Origin: Macrosoma leucophasiata
Lineage: Eukaryota > Arthropoda > Insecta > Lepidoptera > Hedylidae
DNA: 64,000 nucleotides
Assembly: GCA_036365455.1 (NCBI GenBank)
Contig: JAWQUS010000002.1
Span: 6,014,001-6,078,000 of the forward strand
Direction: 5' to 3'
Shown here: piece by piece, positions 41,220 through 51,979 of the stretch
Numbering within the stretch: position 1 is the stretch's first letter
Layout: every line of letters begins with the position of its first letter
Program-made: the position numbers and the translations under genes
Notes under the pieces: model-generated
Databases searched by the model: none
What the model was told of the DNA's origin: nothing
Seen by the model: the letters and a program-made list of their open reading frames with translations, nothing else

Positions 41220-41610
41220 AATTTTCTTTTTCAAAAAACATACTTATTATTTTACGATCGCCATAGTTTTTTTTCAATTTATTATAGGCGTTGAAATTGA
41301 AGCAATACCTAGATCTCAAATAACTTACGCCGCGCAATGAGACCCTGTATAAATGAGAGACGCCAAAACAATTGCATTACACCGGAGGATAGACAGGTAA
41401 TTTGATGCCAAACTTTTGCCAACAAAAAAATTGTAGTACGCGGGCTTAAACGCGTAATTAGTTTCATACGAGCTGACGTCTGGCTGCAATTTGGAGAGCG
41501 AAGTACACTAGATTTCGCAAAGCTATATTTTTATGGTGTGTAATAATTTGATGTCATGAAAATGCCAAATGCTAAAGCAATTTAAATCCAAAGAAAATAC
41601 TGGAACTTGC
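41220..41610. other. No recognisable gene
   Basis: Nothing recognised between the SINE-M nest and the LINE poly-A. Confidence 0.4.
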
Positions 41611-41611
41611 C

Positions 41612-43582
41612 TTTTTTTTTTTTTTTTTTTTTTTTTATGTCATTAAGTTGACAGACAAGCAGACGGGCCACCTGATGGTAAGTGGTCACCGTCGCCTATA
41701 GACATTTGCAACACCAGGGGAGTTGCCAACGCGCTGCCAGCCCTGAAGGACTCTTTTGACGCCATTTTTGAAGAACCCCATATTGTAGCACCGAGGGAAC
41801 ACCTCAGAGGGAAGTTCGTTCCACAATTTACACGTTCTGGGCAGAAACGAACGAGAAAACCGCACCGTTGAGCACTGCCAGGTGTCCAGTCGGTGAGGGT
41901 GAAACTTTTCTCTTCGGCGGGTAGTACGGTGTAGAAAAAGAGACGGTGGCACCATGTCGAACAGTTCGACAGAGCACTCACCATTGTAGAGACGGTATAA
42001 CACGCACAGACTACCAATATCTCTGCGTAGGCTCAGATGTTCGAGCCTGTCTGTAAGTCCCGGATCGTTAACAATACGAACGGCGCGTTTTTGTAGGGAG
42101 TCAAGTGGACCAAGCTGGTACTTGGGGGCTCCCGCCCACAAATGAGAGCAGTATTCCAGATGGGGCCGCACTTGGGCCTTATAAAGCTGTAGTAGCTGCC
42201 CCGATGTGAAATACTGCCTCGCTTTGTTAAGCACCCCCAACTTTTTGGATGCCAACTTGGTCTTACACTCAATGTGACTCCCAAATTGCACTTCGTTCGA
42301 TATGTCAACGCCCAGGATACCGATACTCTTACCAATGGCAAGCGGAGTGCCCTGGAACTGTGGTGCTACAATGAATGAGGTTTTTTTAGCGGTGAACGCG
42401 CAGACTTGTGTCTTCGAGGGGTTGAACTGCACTAAATTGAGTCGACCCCAATCAGAGACCCGCTCCAGAGAGTGCTCGACTTCAGACACAAGTCTAGTCC
42501 TGCTTTCTTCGATAAGTGTCCGAGAGGCATTTGCACGGCTTGTATAGTGTGCATCTCCCGTGCTATCATCCGCATAGCAATGAAAATTGGAGTTTTGCTC
42601 CAACATTTCATTGATATGCAGAAGAAAAAGCGTGGGAGATAGCACAGAGCCTTGCGGCACACCAGCGTTGATAGGTAGTCTGTCTGAGCGTTGACCGTCA
42701 ACTAAGACCTGTATAAAACGCTCAGACAGAAAACTGGCTGTCCAGTTGCATAGCCTCTCGGGAAGACCGTAAGATGGCAATTTCGCGAGAAGTGCCCCGT
42801 GCCAGACCCGGTCAAAGGCCTTAGCAATATCCAGGCTTACAGCCAATGCCTCCCCACTCTTGTCCAAGGCGTGAGACCAATAGTGCGTCAGATATACTAG
42901 AAGATCACCAGCAGATCTGCCTTGACGAAAGCCATATTGGCGGTCACTGATCAGCTGATGATCCTCCAGGTACTGCAGCAGCTGTGTATTGATCACACGC
43001 TCCATGACTTTGCAGAGTAGGGAGGTTATTGCTATGGGCCTGTAGTTGGCCGGATCACTGCGATCCCCTTTTTTGGGTATCGGATGCACAAGGGCTGTCT
43101 TCCACGCAGACGGTACTTTTCCATGATCGTAAGAAAGCGAGAACAGGCGCGTCAGAACGGGGGTCAGCTCGGGAGCGCACATCTTCAGCACCACTGCAGG
43201 GACGGAATCCGGCCCACTCGACTTCTTGACGTCAAGGGATAACAACGCTCGCCTGACGTTCTTCTGAGTGAATTTGACGTCAGGCATAGAGCTTTCACAG
43301 CGCGAGATGGTAGGCGCTGTGTTACCCATGTCATCAAGAGTCGAGTTTGAGGCAAAGAGGCTGCCCAGGAGATCGGCTTTCTCTTTTGCCGTGTGGGCCA
43401 GGCTATCGTCAGTTTTTCGCAGTGGTGGGAAAGATGACCGACAAAAATTCTTTTCGATAGCTTTGGCAAGAGACCAATAGGCACGGCTCCCGGGAGGATG
43501 CCTCATTAGCTTCTTGCCAACTCTAACGACATGCTTGGACTTTGCTCTGGCTATCCGCAGCTTGCCTTCAACATAATTATTT
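41612..43582 (-). mobile_element. 5'-truncated CR1/jockey-like LINE with intact RT frame
   Basis: Minus-strand element with a 25-nt poly-A (T-run 41,612-41,636), a 50-bp 3' UTR and an open ORF2 reaching its 5' truncation at about 43,580, where a REP-C copy begins. Its 3' end shares blocks with SINE-M. No target repeat could be assigned because the 5' border abuts another repeat. Confidence 0.9.
41686..43578 (-). CDS. LINE reverse transcriptase (ORF2), N-terminus missing
   Basis: RNA-directed DNA polymerase that would copy the element's RNA at a nicked chromosomal target. The frame is open for 630 codons; the first in-frame ATG is at 43,506, giving 606 residues. Residues counted from that ATG: motif 1 SSGPDSVPAVVLK (96-108), motif 2 with NYRPIAITS (154-162), YGFRQGRSA (191-199), the catalytic SLDIAKAFD with D226, GVPQGSVLSPTLF (282-294), and YADD with D313 and D314. 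The thumb and C-terminal part run to VYRRR and a TGA. All catalytic residues are present. The endonuclease that normally precedes the RT is absent, so this copy cannot move by itself. The intact frame suggests recent insertion. The clade (CR1/Zenon-like or jockey-like) is not settled. Confidence 0.92.
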   Translation of the reverse strand, partial: NYVEGKLRIARAKSKHVVRVGKKLMRHPPGSRAYWSLAKAIEKNFCRSSFPPLRKTDDSLAHTAKEKADLLGSLFASNSTLDDMGNTAPTISRCESSMPDVKFTQKNVRRALLSLDVKKSSGPDSVPAVVLKMCAPELTPVLTRLFSLSYDHGKVPSAWKTALVHPIPKKGDRSDPANYRPIAITSLLCKVMERVINTQLLQYLEDHQLISDRQYGFRQGRSAGDLLVYLTHYWSHALDKSGEALAVSLDIAKAFDRVWHGALLAKLPSYGLPERLCNWTASFLSERFIQVLVDGQRSDRLPINAGVPQGSVLSPTLFLLHINEMLEQNSNFHCYADDSTGDAHYTSRANASRTLIEESRTRLVSEVEHSLERVSDWGRLNLVQFNPSKTQVCAFTAKKTSFIVAPQFQGTPLAIGKSIGILGVDISNEVQFGSHIECKTKLASKKLGVLNKARQYFTSGQLLQLYKAQVRPHLEYCSHLWAGAPKYQLGPLDSLQKRAVRIVNDPGLTDRLEHLSLRRDIGSLCVLYRLYNGECSVELFDMVPPSLFLHRTTRRREKFHPHRLDTWQCSTVRFSRSFLPRTCKLWNELPSEVFPRCYNMGFFKNGVKRVLQGWQRVGNSPGVANVYRRR

Positions 43583-43588
43583 TTTATT

Positions 43589-43850
43589 ATACACTAACTG
43601 ACCCGGCAAACTTCGTATTGCCTCAGAATGAAATAATGTGTCAAAGGTTTGATACTACGGACTATTTGTATGGGAAAATGAAATTGTGATTTTTACTATT
43701 TCCCTTCAATTTCTTCGTATTTTCTTACCTTTTAGGCCTTCCCTGGACTTCCAAAAATCATTCTAAACCAAAATTAGCCAAATCGGTAAAGCCGTTCTTG
43801 AGTTTTAGCGAGACTAACGAACAGCAATTGATTTTTATATATATAGATTT
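43589..43850 (+). repeat. REP-C copy
   Basis: Starts CACTAACTGACCCGGCAAAC and ends GAGTTTTAGCGAGACTAACG then ATATATAGAT. Very similar to the 40.4-kb and 50.5-kb copies. Confidence 0.75.
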
Positions 43851-44175
43851 TCTGTTCTGTTCGGTCACCTGACAAATATGAAAACGTTGACATCATAGTA
43901 GCACCGAACGTGCTAGTCATAATGTGTTCTTAGGTCGCGTTTCGTCGGTTCGCGTAATTTGCGATTAAAGTTGAATGTACATGCGATAAATCCGTAAAAA
44001 CAGATTTATTTCAATGATGTCCACTGTAGTCGCTGGCTTGCTCACCATGCTGTGTTTAGCTAGCCAAACGCTCTTTCACCCTAACTCTATATTTTTGCAG
44101 ATTATAGGTACAATTTATCTTACTACCCAGTGAGGTCTTAGAGTTCTCTCAGACAAGCGACTTAGTTGACGGCAG
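43851..44175. other. No recognisable gene
   Basis: Nothing recognised. Confidence 0.4.
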
Positions 44176-44279
44176 CCGTTGACGTGTTGCGACTGAAGCC
44201 GTTGGCGCGTTGGCTTGAACCGTCAGCGCGATGGCTGTAGCAGTCGGCACGTCGACTGGAACCGTCGGCGCGTGGAAGA
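44176..44279 (+). repeat. GC-rich 21-bp minisatellite
   Basis: About five units resembling CCGTYGGCGCGTTGGCTTGA, starting at 44,176, 44,199, 44,220, 44,241 and 44,262, the last four spaced by 21 bp. The GC content contrasts strongly with the flanks. Confidence 0.8.
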
Positions 44280-44485
44280 CAACCGTCAACTAAGGCCTCT
44301 TGCCTTAATGTGCCCTTAGATATCTACGCGATATTATCAACCTGTAAAAATATTTAAAAGAGTTTAAGAGATTTAAGAGATTTTATATTTAAGAGATTTT
44401 AAAGTGATGAGTTTTATTTCAAGGACTGTGACTAAAGACAACATCAAGCTGTAAGCTAATAATGTGTGTGTAATGTGAAAATAGA

Positions 44486-44840
44486 AGCGCGCATGGCCCA
44501 GCGGCTGGTGTAGATCGTAAGCGATCTGCTCGGTTAAGCAGTACGGGCGCGGTCGGGTAGTGTGATGGGTGACCGCTAGTGGAAAATTAAATGCGCGTTT
44601 CCGTGCTTCGGAGGGCACGTTAAGCCGTCGGTCCCGGTTGCTATCGATAGCAGTCGTTAAACCTTGTCGGAGGCCTTATGGGCGGTTTGAAAACATCCGA
44701 CAGCGGGTTGGCCACTAACCCACCCACCTCCACCAATCCGCATTGGAGCAGCGTGGTGGAGTAAGCTCCAGGCCTCCCCCAAAAAGGGGAGAGACTCGTG
44801 CCCAGCAGTGGGACGTATAATGGGTTGCCATTATTATAAT
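44486..44840 (+). mobile_element. 5S rRNA-derived SINE, copy 3, full length
   Basis: The clearest 5S match: GGTTAAGCAGTACGGGCGCG, GTCGGGTAGT and then GATGGGTGACCGC (44,531-44,576). Body and CAGCAGTGGGACGT plus ATTATTAT tail complete. Confidence 0.85.
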
Positions 44841-44844
44841 GTGA

Positions 44845-44960
44845 AAATATACTTATTTGCCACTTTCATTAAATTGTGTATGTAACCACGCCATACATTA
44901 ACATTCCACCGGAAGAGGAAGCACTGAACAGTACTTCTTTGCGGCAGACGTTGGTGATTT
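44845..44960 (-). mobile_element. Decayed SINE-M2 fragment
   Basis: TTTGCCACTTTCATTA, then CATACATTAACATTCCACCG and TTGCGGCAGA resemble mixed parts of SINE-M. Low identity. Confidence 0.35.
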
Positions 44961-44994
44961 AACCTTTTAGCTTTGCCAGGGGTTCTGCTAGTGC

Positions 44995-45204
<210 letters not shown>

Positions 45205-45913
45205 AACATATGAATATGCATCGTTAAAATTACAATCTATTTCATGGTCAGTTAGCCCTCTTGAAAATAATTTTAGCGTCTACACGTTTCTATTTGTCTT
45301 GTCTGTAGTAGACACGAAAAGTTTTCGTCTCTAAATCAGACAAAATACTTGTCGTGTACATAAGGAATTGGTCTTATCTGCAGCAGATACGGTGCAGATC
45401 ACTGTGCTCATATAACTATGATTTTTGACAGATCAGTTAACCACGAATTCCTAATATGTATGACCACATAATTATATCAATGACTCGAAAACCGCATGTA
45501 AATTAATTAAAATGCAATTCGCGTCATTTCCTGATTATGATTTATTACAATACTCGTAGTATTATGCAAATTTTAATCATAGGATTAAATTAAATCAGAT
45601 TATTTAATATATTAATACGTATTTTAACAATTTGGTCATTGAAATTATTATGAAGCATAAATATATGGTATTTCATACAGTAAATATTATACTTAGCACA
45701 ACTAATGAGATAATTTTATATGATTGTTTTAATATTAAAAGTTACTGCTTCAGTGGTGCAAAAAAACTAATAGGTACGAAAACAAAATCAGCTAAGTACG
45801 AATCGGACTGGCTCGTCAAGGGTTCCCAACAAAATTATAGGTTTTTGTTAATCTCAGTAGGAAAAGAACTATTTTGTGTTTAAATCCTAGCTATTGCTAG
45901 TGACGGTTGGGGT
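45205..45913. other. No recognisable gene
   Basis: AT-rich. An 83-codon frame (45,632-45,883) has no motif. Confidence 0.4.
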
Positions 45914-45966
45914 CATAGAGAAACGTGCTCCGGCCCGGCGCCAGTGGCTAATGTTGCTCTATGATT
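45914..45966. mobile_element. Tiny relative of the 16.2-kb inverted-repeat element
   Basis: TCATAGAGAAACGTG at the left and ATGTTGCTCTATGA at the right are inverted repeats matching the ends of 16,207-16,488. Only about 25 bp remain between them. Confidence 0.55.
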
Positions 45967-46512
45967 GGTATGGATAGATAAAGTGCGTGCCGTTGAGTAT
46001 TTAACCTACATACTTACCCTTATCACAGCTTAAAAAACATTCCTAGGAAAGCACTGAAATTACTCGCAATATTTAACATTTAAGAGTTATGAAAAATAAA
46101 TAATTATTTATTTCCAGTGAAATAAAGCTGCATTTTATTATTTGCTCCAAAAATATTTATGATGACGAAATGAATGAAGAGCAAAATAACGAAACATTGT
46201 TATTTAACAAAAGAAACGCACATCACAATTAAAATTTAAAGCGGCGCAATCAGTAGGAGCGCAAACAAAAAACAGTATTCACCGCACAAAGAACTGTACG
46301 ACAGAGAACCACTTTCAAGCGTGAAGCCCTAAAAATTACCATTTCAAAGCCATCATTGCCCAGCGTTAGCGAAAACAAAGCAAAACGGAGTAAAACTGCG
46401 AAAACAGGCTATGACGTCACAAACTGGGGCTCGCCAAGTAGGTGCCTTTGAGATGTGGTGCAACGCAACTTAAAGTCATTAGCCATGATTACTTTCGCAA
46501 ATAGCTTGTCGA
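45967..46512. other. Non-repetitive stretch, possible conserved non-coding DNA
   Basis: No transposon family is recognised. It includes TGACGTCA (a CRE-type palindrome) near 46,411. Confidence 0.35.
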
Positions 46513-46755
46513 GAGCCCTAATTTAATTCACTTAAGACAACAAGTACAGGCAATTTGCTATTTTGCGAGGGCTATTTTCAATTTTCCCGCCGCATCGAAG
46601 TGCTACGAGTAATCGAGTGGGAAAAACTGGCGATAGCCGAATCGAGTTATAGGGGAATGGGGCCAAGTGAACCGTTTAGCGTATCGCGGTTGCCGACGGT
46701 TCCGATAGATAATTCGATAAGGATTAAGAAGGTTTTAGTCGATGCTACAGTTATA
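46513..46755 (+). repeat. Tandem local duplication, unit A
   Basis: Matches 46,884-47,095 directly (CCTAATTTAATTCACTTAAG, GGAAAAACTGGCGATAGC, GATAGATAATT). Unit A holds a 98-codon frame (46,555-46,851), but unit B has an in-frame stop and a deletion, so I do not call it coding. Confidence 0.8.
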
Positions 46756-46883
46756 AATTATTTGGAAAATATTAAACAAAGTGAAGGTATATCTGAAACA
46801 CAATATTTTGTTAGTTGCTATTCTCTGTATCCATTAATATTTATTTCTTGAACCTAGAGTAAAATAAAGCAATATCTAGTCCT

Positions 46884-47095
46884 AATTTAATTCACTTAAG
46901 ACATGAAGTACAGGCAGTTTACTATTTTGCGGCAGCAATTTTCGATTTTCCGCCTGTATCGAGCAGGAAAAACTGGCGATAGCTGAATTGGGTTAGGATA
47001 ATGGAGCGAAGTGCAATTATTTAGCGTTCCGCGGTTTTCGACGGTTTTGATAGATAATTGGATGCAGATTTAGATGGTTTTTGTCGATATATCCA
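46884..47095 (+). repeat. Tandem local duplication, unit B
   Basis: Second copy, about 370 bp downstream of unit A, with a deletion of about 17-20 bp near 46,958. Confidence 0.8.
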
Positions 47096-47317
47096 GTGTA
47101 CCACATTATTTCATAATTTCATTTACTTCATCCACTGACCACGTAGTACTTTTGACTTACCAAATATAGTGGCCACTTAGGGAGAATTTTTTTTAAAGGA
47201 TTAACAAGGTCAATTATTGTGTCTTACCAAATAAAAGACTATGTGAGAATCTTAAGAATATTTAATAAAAACGCCAATATTGTAAATTTCTTTATTTGGG
47301 CTACAAGGACACTTGCA

Positions 47318-47610
47318 TTTTTTTTTAATGTTCTGGAAGTGGTAAACAAGCAAATTGCAGTTCACATTGATGTTAAGTGATGATTGCAGCCTATAGACAC
47401 CCACACAAAGACCAAGGTCAAAATGCAGATGCGTTACCACTCCTGAGGCCTAAGGTGTGATGCCTCTGCGCCGGAAATTACAGAGCCGTACATTACCACC
47501 TGACCGGAACACGATAGTGCTGAACACTACCATTTAGCGGCAAGTATATTAGGTAATGCGGTGGTGCCTACGCCCGCGAGCTCCGTCACTGGAGCTCTAC
47601 CACCAGTAAA
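47318..47610 (-). mobile_element. SINE-M1, full length
   Basis: T-run, GGAAGTGGTAAACAAGC with a small insertion, then the full set of blocks to CTACCACCAGTAAA. Confidence 0.9.
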
Positions 47611-47680
47611 CCACCATTGTCGGGTTAGAAGCTACCTTTAGTGAATACTTACTTTATAAACCCATAGATATTAATATTTA

Positions 47681-47989
47681 ACGTAACTTCACGCCTGTAA
47701 TCCCCGAAGGGGTAGGCAGAGGTAAGTGAATGCATTCAAGTATACATGCAAACACCCACGATTCGCCGGTTACGTTTTTGGGCCATGTAACAGGCCTGTT
47801 GACATCTCCGGGCCCATTACAAACTTACATTAACTTCGAGGTACTGGGCAATTTCCTGAAAATGGAAAAATCCCAATAGTACCAGAGATAAAGGACCTTA
47901 CACCATTATCTCTGATAACCCCCACCCAACTCCGAACCCAGGACCTCAGCGTAGTAGTAGTGGCCTGCTGCCACTTGGCTACCGAGACA
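47681..47989 (-). mobile_element. SINE-T1, near full length
   Basis: ACTTCACGCCTGTAATCCCC through the body to the tRNA head (GGCTACCGAGACA on the plus strand at the 5' end). Box B is mutated to TCCGAACCC-like. Confidence 0.8.
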
Positions 47990-48214
47990 TTTTTTTCACT
48001 ACTTTAACAAAAATATACAAATCAAAGTCAATTCCTAAGAACGACTACCACCGCCAAGAAAATTAACAAGCTTGATTACAGCTGCCTTATATTCCCGTCA
48101 TCGCTCCTAATTGCTTTTACCAGTCAATAATTACAACGGCATTGCGTTGCATATTAAAATGGTTCCACAGTGTCATAGCCGTGAGCGTTAATTGTTAAAT
48201 TGTTATACTCAATA
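47990..48214. other. No recognisable gene
   Basis: Nothing recognised. Confidence 0.35.
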
Positions 48215-49125
48215 AAAACCGGTCAAGTGCGTGTCGGGCCACGCGCAGTGTAAAGTTCCGTAGTTTTTAAATTTGATTAATTTTACGAAAAAAACATTTT
48301 TTTTTTTTATGTAATGGATGTGGCAAACAAGCATGCAGTTCACATTGATGTTCAGTGATGACTGCAGCCTATAGACACCCACATGAAGACCAAGGTCAAA
48401 ATACATATGCGTTACCACTCCTGAGGCCTAAGGTGTTATGCCTCTGTGCCGGAAATTACAGGGCCGTACATTACCACCTGACCGGAACACGATAGTGCTG
48501 AACACTACCATTTAGCGGCAAGTGTATTAGGTAATGCGGTGGTGCCTACGCCCGCGAGCTCCGTCAGTGCTCTACCACCAGTAAAAAGTCTATGGAGTGG
48601 TTCAAAAATTTATAGTAAAATACATTGGTACCCGCAAACTTGTATAGTCAACTTATGTGTGATAGTTTTTATTTAAATTTCGTTATATCATTATGTAGCT
48701 ACTATTGCCGTAACGTTTAAATTTCTAACAACAATCGTTTAGTTGGTGGTCTGGAAGGGGGGGAGGGGGGCACTTGAGTCTAACGAAAATTGGCACTTTA
48801 AAGCTTAATTAGTCACGAACAGTTAACTAAATCCAAAAATGATGTTAGCACACCCCTAACATTTTTAAAAGATCTATCCAACGATATCTTACACTAAACA
48901 GAAAACGAAAAAAAAAACTTAATAATTTGCGCGTTACATGTAGGGAGCCCCTAAATAACTTTATTTTTAATTTTTTTTATTCTACCACTTTGTCGGCGTG
49001 ATTAAGCAATTACTTGTGCCAAGTCTCTTGTACCAATAGGTTTTAGGTTAGGAATAGACAGACAGACAGATGGACGGACATGGCGAAACTATAAGGGGTC
49101 CTTGTTTACTACGGATCCCTAAAAG
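48215..49125 (-). repeat. REP-G copy interrupted by SINE-M1
   Basis: Starts on the minus strand at 49,125 with AGGGATCCGTAGTAAACAAG and the GTCC/GTCT run, through CCCCTTCCAGACCACCAACT to the CACTGCGCGTGGCCC end near 48,235. A SINE-M1 (48,297-48,586) lies inside. Confidence 0.78.
48297..48586 (-). mobile_element. SINE-M1, full length
   Basis: All blocks present; GTCACTGGAG shortened to GTCAG. Inserted in REP-G. Confidence 0.88.
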
Positions 49126-49334
49126 TGAACACTAGTGGCGGAACTCAAAAACGTTGGTATGTACGTGTGTGTATCTTTACGAAAAGACCGTTATGGGATA
49201 GGCAGACAGTGTAAAGCGCAAGATATCCCGGTCTCAAGGCCGGTCCTGACACACCTCTCTTGCTTCTTCTACATTCATCGTTGTCTTCATACATGCACGC
49301 TAATTCTTAAGACTCTTGTTTGACCCCACCCTCA

Positions 49335-49480
49335 GTGCGAGATTCATAGACCGCACTACGACTTTACTTTGAGCGAAGTATGCTTAGAACTGTCAGAAAA
49401 AATGAGAAAAGTATGAGTTTTGACAGTTCTAAGCGTACTTTGCTCAAAGTAAAGTCGTAGTGCGGTCTGTGAATCTCACC
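49335..49480. mobile_element. Foldback MITE, copy 2 (complete)
   Basis: Arms of about 60 bp: GCGAGATTCATAGACCGCAC, TTTACTTTGAGCGAAGTATG and TTAGAACTGTCA, inverted at the right to GTGAATCTCAC. Only about 25 nt lie between the arms, so nearly the whole element folds back. The target repeat is unclear, with TCAG on both sides as a candidate. Confidence 0.82.
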
Positions 49481-49564
49481 TTCAGACAGACAGACAATAC
49501 TAGGAGCCGACCGCCTAACTCAAATGCTTTCGTTTAGCTTTCGATTATGACAACATCTTATCAG

Positions 49565-49854
49565 TTTTTTTTTATGTAATGGAAGTGGCAAACAAGCACG
49601 CAGTTCACATTCATGTTAAGTGAAGACTGCAGCTTATACACACCCACACAAAGACCAAGGTCAAAATGCAGATGCGTTACCACTCCTGAGGCCTATGGTG
49701 TTATGCTTCTGTGCCGGAAATTACAGGGCCGTACATAACCACCTGACCGTAACACGATAGTGCTGAACACTACCATTTAGCGGCAAGTATATTAGGTAAT
49801 GCGGTGGTGCCTACGCCCGCGAACTCCGTCACTGGAGCTCTACCACCAATAAAA
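49565..49854 (-). mobile_element. SINE-M1, full length
   Basis: All blocks present to CTACCACCAATAAAA. Confidence 0.9.
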
Positions 49855-50544
49855 GTACCATTATAACTTTCGTACCATCTAACTTTTTCCTTGAAGTGTT
49901 TTCGTCCGCAGGTACCTATATACATAGGAGAAAAATGTTTTAATAGGCGATACGAAACGGACAAGATAACGTCGTAAGAAGCAAGTCGCAAGAAGACGAA
50001 AGCATTTCAGTTAGGCGGTCGGCCCCCGGGACCTATTTGGTCAAGGTAGGTCAGTCTTGGTCTTCCTGGGCCTCTGCAACCACCCACATTCTGCAAACAT
50101 GCACCCCGTTCCCTCAGACAGTAATAAAGTTAAATACCGATGGATAAGCACTTATGTGCCTACGTTTTAAAAAAATAATATCTTAAACAACGCTTATCAG
50201 AAACGTTTCGACAATGAAAATAAAAATATAAATAAGCTTACACTAAATCGCTTACAAATAAAATGAAAAGCGTATATGCAAAGGATAAAGCATGAATTAC
50301 AGGCTTATATTCGAAAGCAGGTGGTGTTAACGTATCTCATAAACCAAATACACCCGTCAGGACCCTCGTAACTGTAGCTTTGTTCTTAATTTAATTTGAC
50401 TTTTTTTTTATTTTAATTAAACCGTGTAATCCGGGCGGCAGATGACTCGGTGAATAAGTTTGAAAAGCCTGTGATTAAAAGCTGTTTATGTGCGAACTGG
50501 ATCCGAGGTTAAAAGGTTCCTTACTTATCATATTTTTATTTTTA
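49855..50544. other. No recognisable gene
   Basis: Nothing recognised. Confidence 0.4.
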
Positions 50545-50985
50545 ACTAACTAACCCAGCAAAATTCGTATTACCTCAGAATGAAATAATGTGTCAAAGGT
50601 TTGATAGATTGAACTATTTGTATGGGAAAATAAAATTGTGGTTTTACTGTTTCCCTTCAATTTCTTTATATTTTCTATTATATATTTAGACTTCGGTAGG
50701 TCAGTTGGCAGAGCGGCTGGACTAGTTTCCCAGTGGTCGCGAGCTCGAGTCTCGCCTGAAGTCAAATTTTTCTTTCCATTTTTCTTTAAAAAAATATATT
50801 TCACAAAGCATGTGTTAATGCGAAATAATATAAAACATTTATATTTTCTTACCTTTTAAACCATCCCTAGACTTCCAAAAATAATTAATAAAAAATAGTT
50901 AGATCGGTCCAGCCGTTCTCGAGTTTTAGCGAGACTAACGAACAGCAATTGATTTTTATATATATATATATATATATATAGATAA
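50545..50985 (+). repeat. REP-C copy split by SINE-T3
   Basis: Left part CTAACTAACCCAGCAAAATT to TTTCTATATTTTCT; right part TTTTCTTACCTTTTAAACCA to CGAGTTTTAGCGAGACTAAC and an (AT)n tail. Confidence 0.75.
50690..50845 (+). mobile_element. SINE-T3 inserted in REP-C
   Basis: Head GACTTCGGTAGGTCAGTTGG, box-B-like GAGCTCGAGTCT, then TTTTTCTTTCCATTTTTCTT and a tail GCATGTGTTAATGCGAAATA. A TATATTT direct repeat near both borders may be the target duplication. Confidence 0.75.
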
Positions 50986-50991
50986 TAATAC

Positions 50992-51101
50992 ATGCGAGTA
51001 CGTTTAGAAATTAAAGAAAAAATGGAAAGAAAATTTAGTTTGGACAGGAACCAAACTTGCGATCTCAAGACAACTTCTCCGGCCGCTTTACCGTTAAGCT
51101 A
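50992..51101 (-). mobile_element. SINE-T3, first of a tandem pair
   Basis: Minus-strand head with AACTTGCGATCTCAAGACAA and GCCGCTTTACCGTTAAGCTA. Confidence 0.7.
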
Positions 51102-51210
51102 GAAATTAAAAAAAAATGGAAAATAAAAATACTTGGGGCAAGAACCGAACTTGCGATCTCAAGATAACTACTCCAGCCGCTTTAGCACTAAGCTACCGGA
51201 GCCCAAATCC
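51102..51210 (-). mobile_element. SINE-T3, second of a tandem pair
   Basis: GAACTTGCGATCTCAAGATA and GCCGCTTTAGCACTAAGCTA. Same orientation as its neighbour and abutting it. Confidence 0.7.
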
Positions 51211-51359
51211 GAGCGTCGAATTTCTCTTTCCGCTTTTGATTTAACTCTATCAAGTTTTTGAAAAACTCAAGATCAAAGATTAGCAATATTTGTCCTGAAG
51301 ATGAAAACTAAAAAATGCCGGTAAAACAGTATCATATATGAAACTGCACATTTATTGCA

Positions 51360-51870
51360 AACGTACATAAAATCATAGATTGTTTGCATTTCAAAATTGA
51401 AAATGCAATATAAAACCCGCTATCAAAAACGAAACAATAAATTATGTAAAGGCCTGAGTAATTCACAGGTGGTCATTTAACTTTACCAGCGTACCGTTTC
51501 GCGAATATTCCATTCGGTATTCACATAGAATATTCCGTTTTGAAGGGATTGAATCAGTTTTAAAAAGCTGCCCGTGTGGTTTTCATGCTGTTGAATGAAT
51601 TAAACTGTTCGCCGAACATTTTCGCTTCAGGTAATACAAATAAGCTTTAATGCTATTCAGTGTAAGGGCGTTTTTTGATAAAATTTTCCGACGTGAAAAT
51701 TTGAGTGGGATATCGCGTGTAGTGCTGTTCACGGCGTTTATTGTTTTCCAATGTCGATAAAGTTTGAAAATGAAAACATATTTTTTGTTTATTTGTTTTT
51801 AATATATTTCTATGTGCGTGAAGTAGTGAATGGGTACACAGGCTGTTGGTAGAAGGGGACTATTGGACGT
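51360..51870 (-). repeat. 51-55-kb repeat, inverted copy
   Basis: Read on the minus strand it matches the three direct copies downstream: CGTGAAAATT..TCGTCGAACA-type blocks, TTCAAAACGGAATATTCTAT and GTGAATACCGAATGGAATAT. It ends at a junction near 51,830-51,980 where the same end sequence occurs in both orientations. Confidence 0.75.
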
Positions 51871-51979
51871 GATAGACGTTGAAAATTCAATATACACATA
51901 TTGTATCGAGGCTTTGTGTTTATTTTAAATACTACTCGGCTGGGGTACCTAGTTCCCTACCACTAACAGCTTGTGCGCC

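Noticed and set aside
46555..46851. A 98-codon frame as a gene.
   Set aside because: The neighbouring duplicate has a stop and a deletion in the same frame; better seen as duplicated non-coding DNA.
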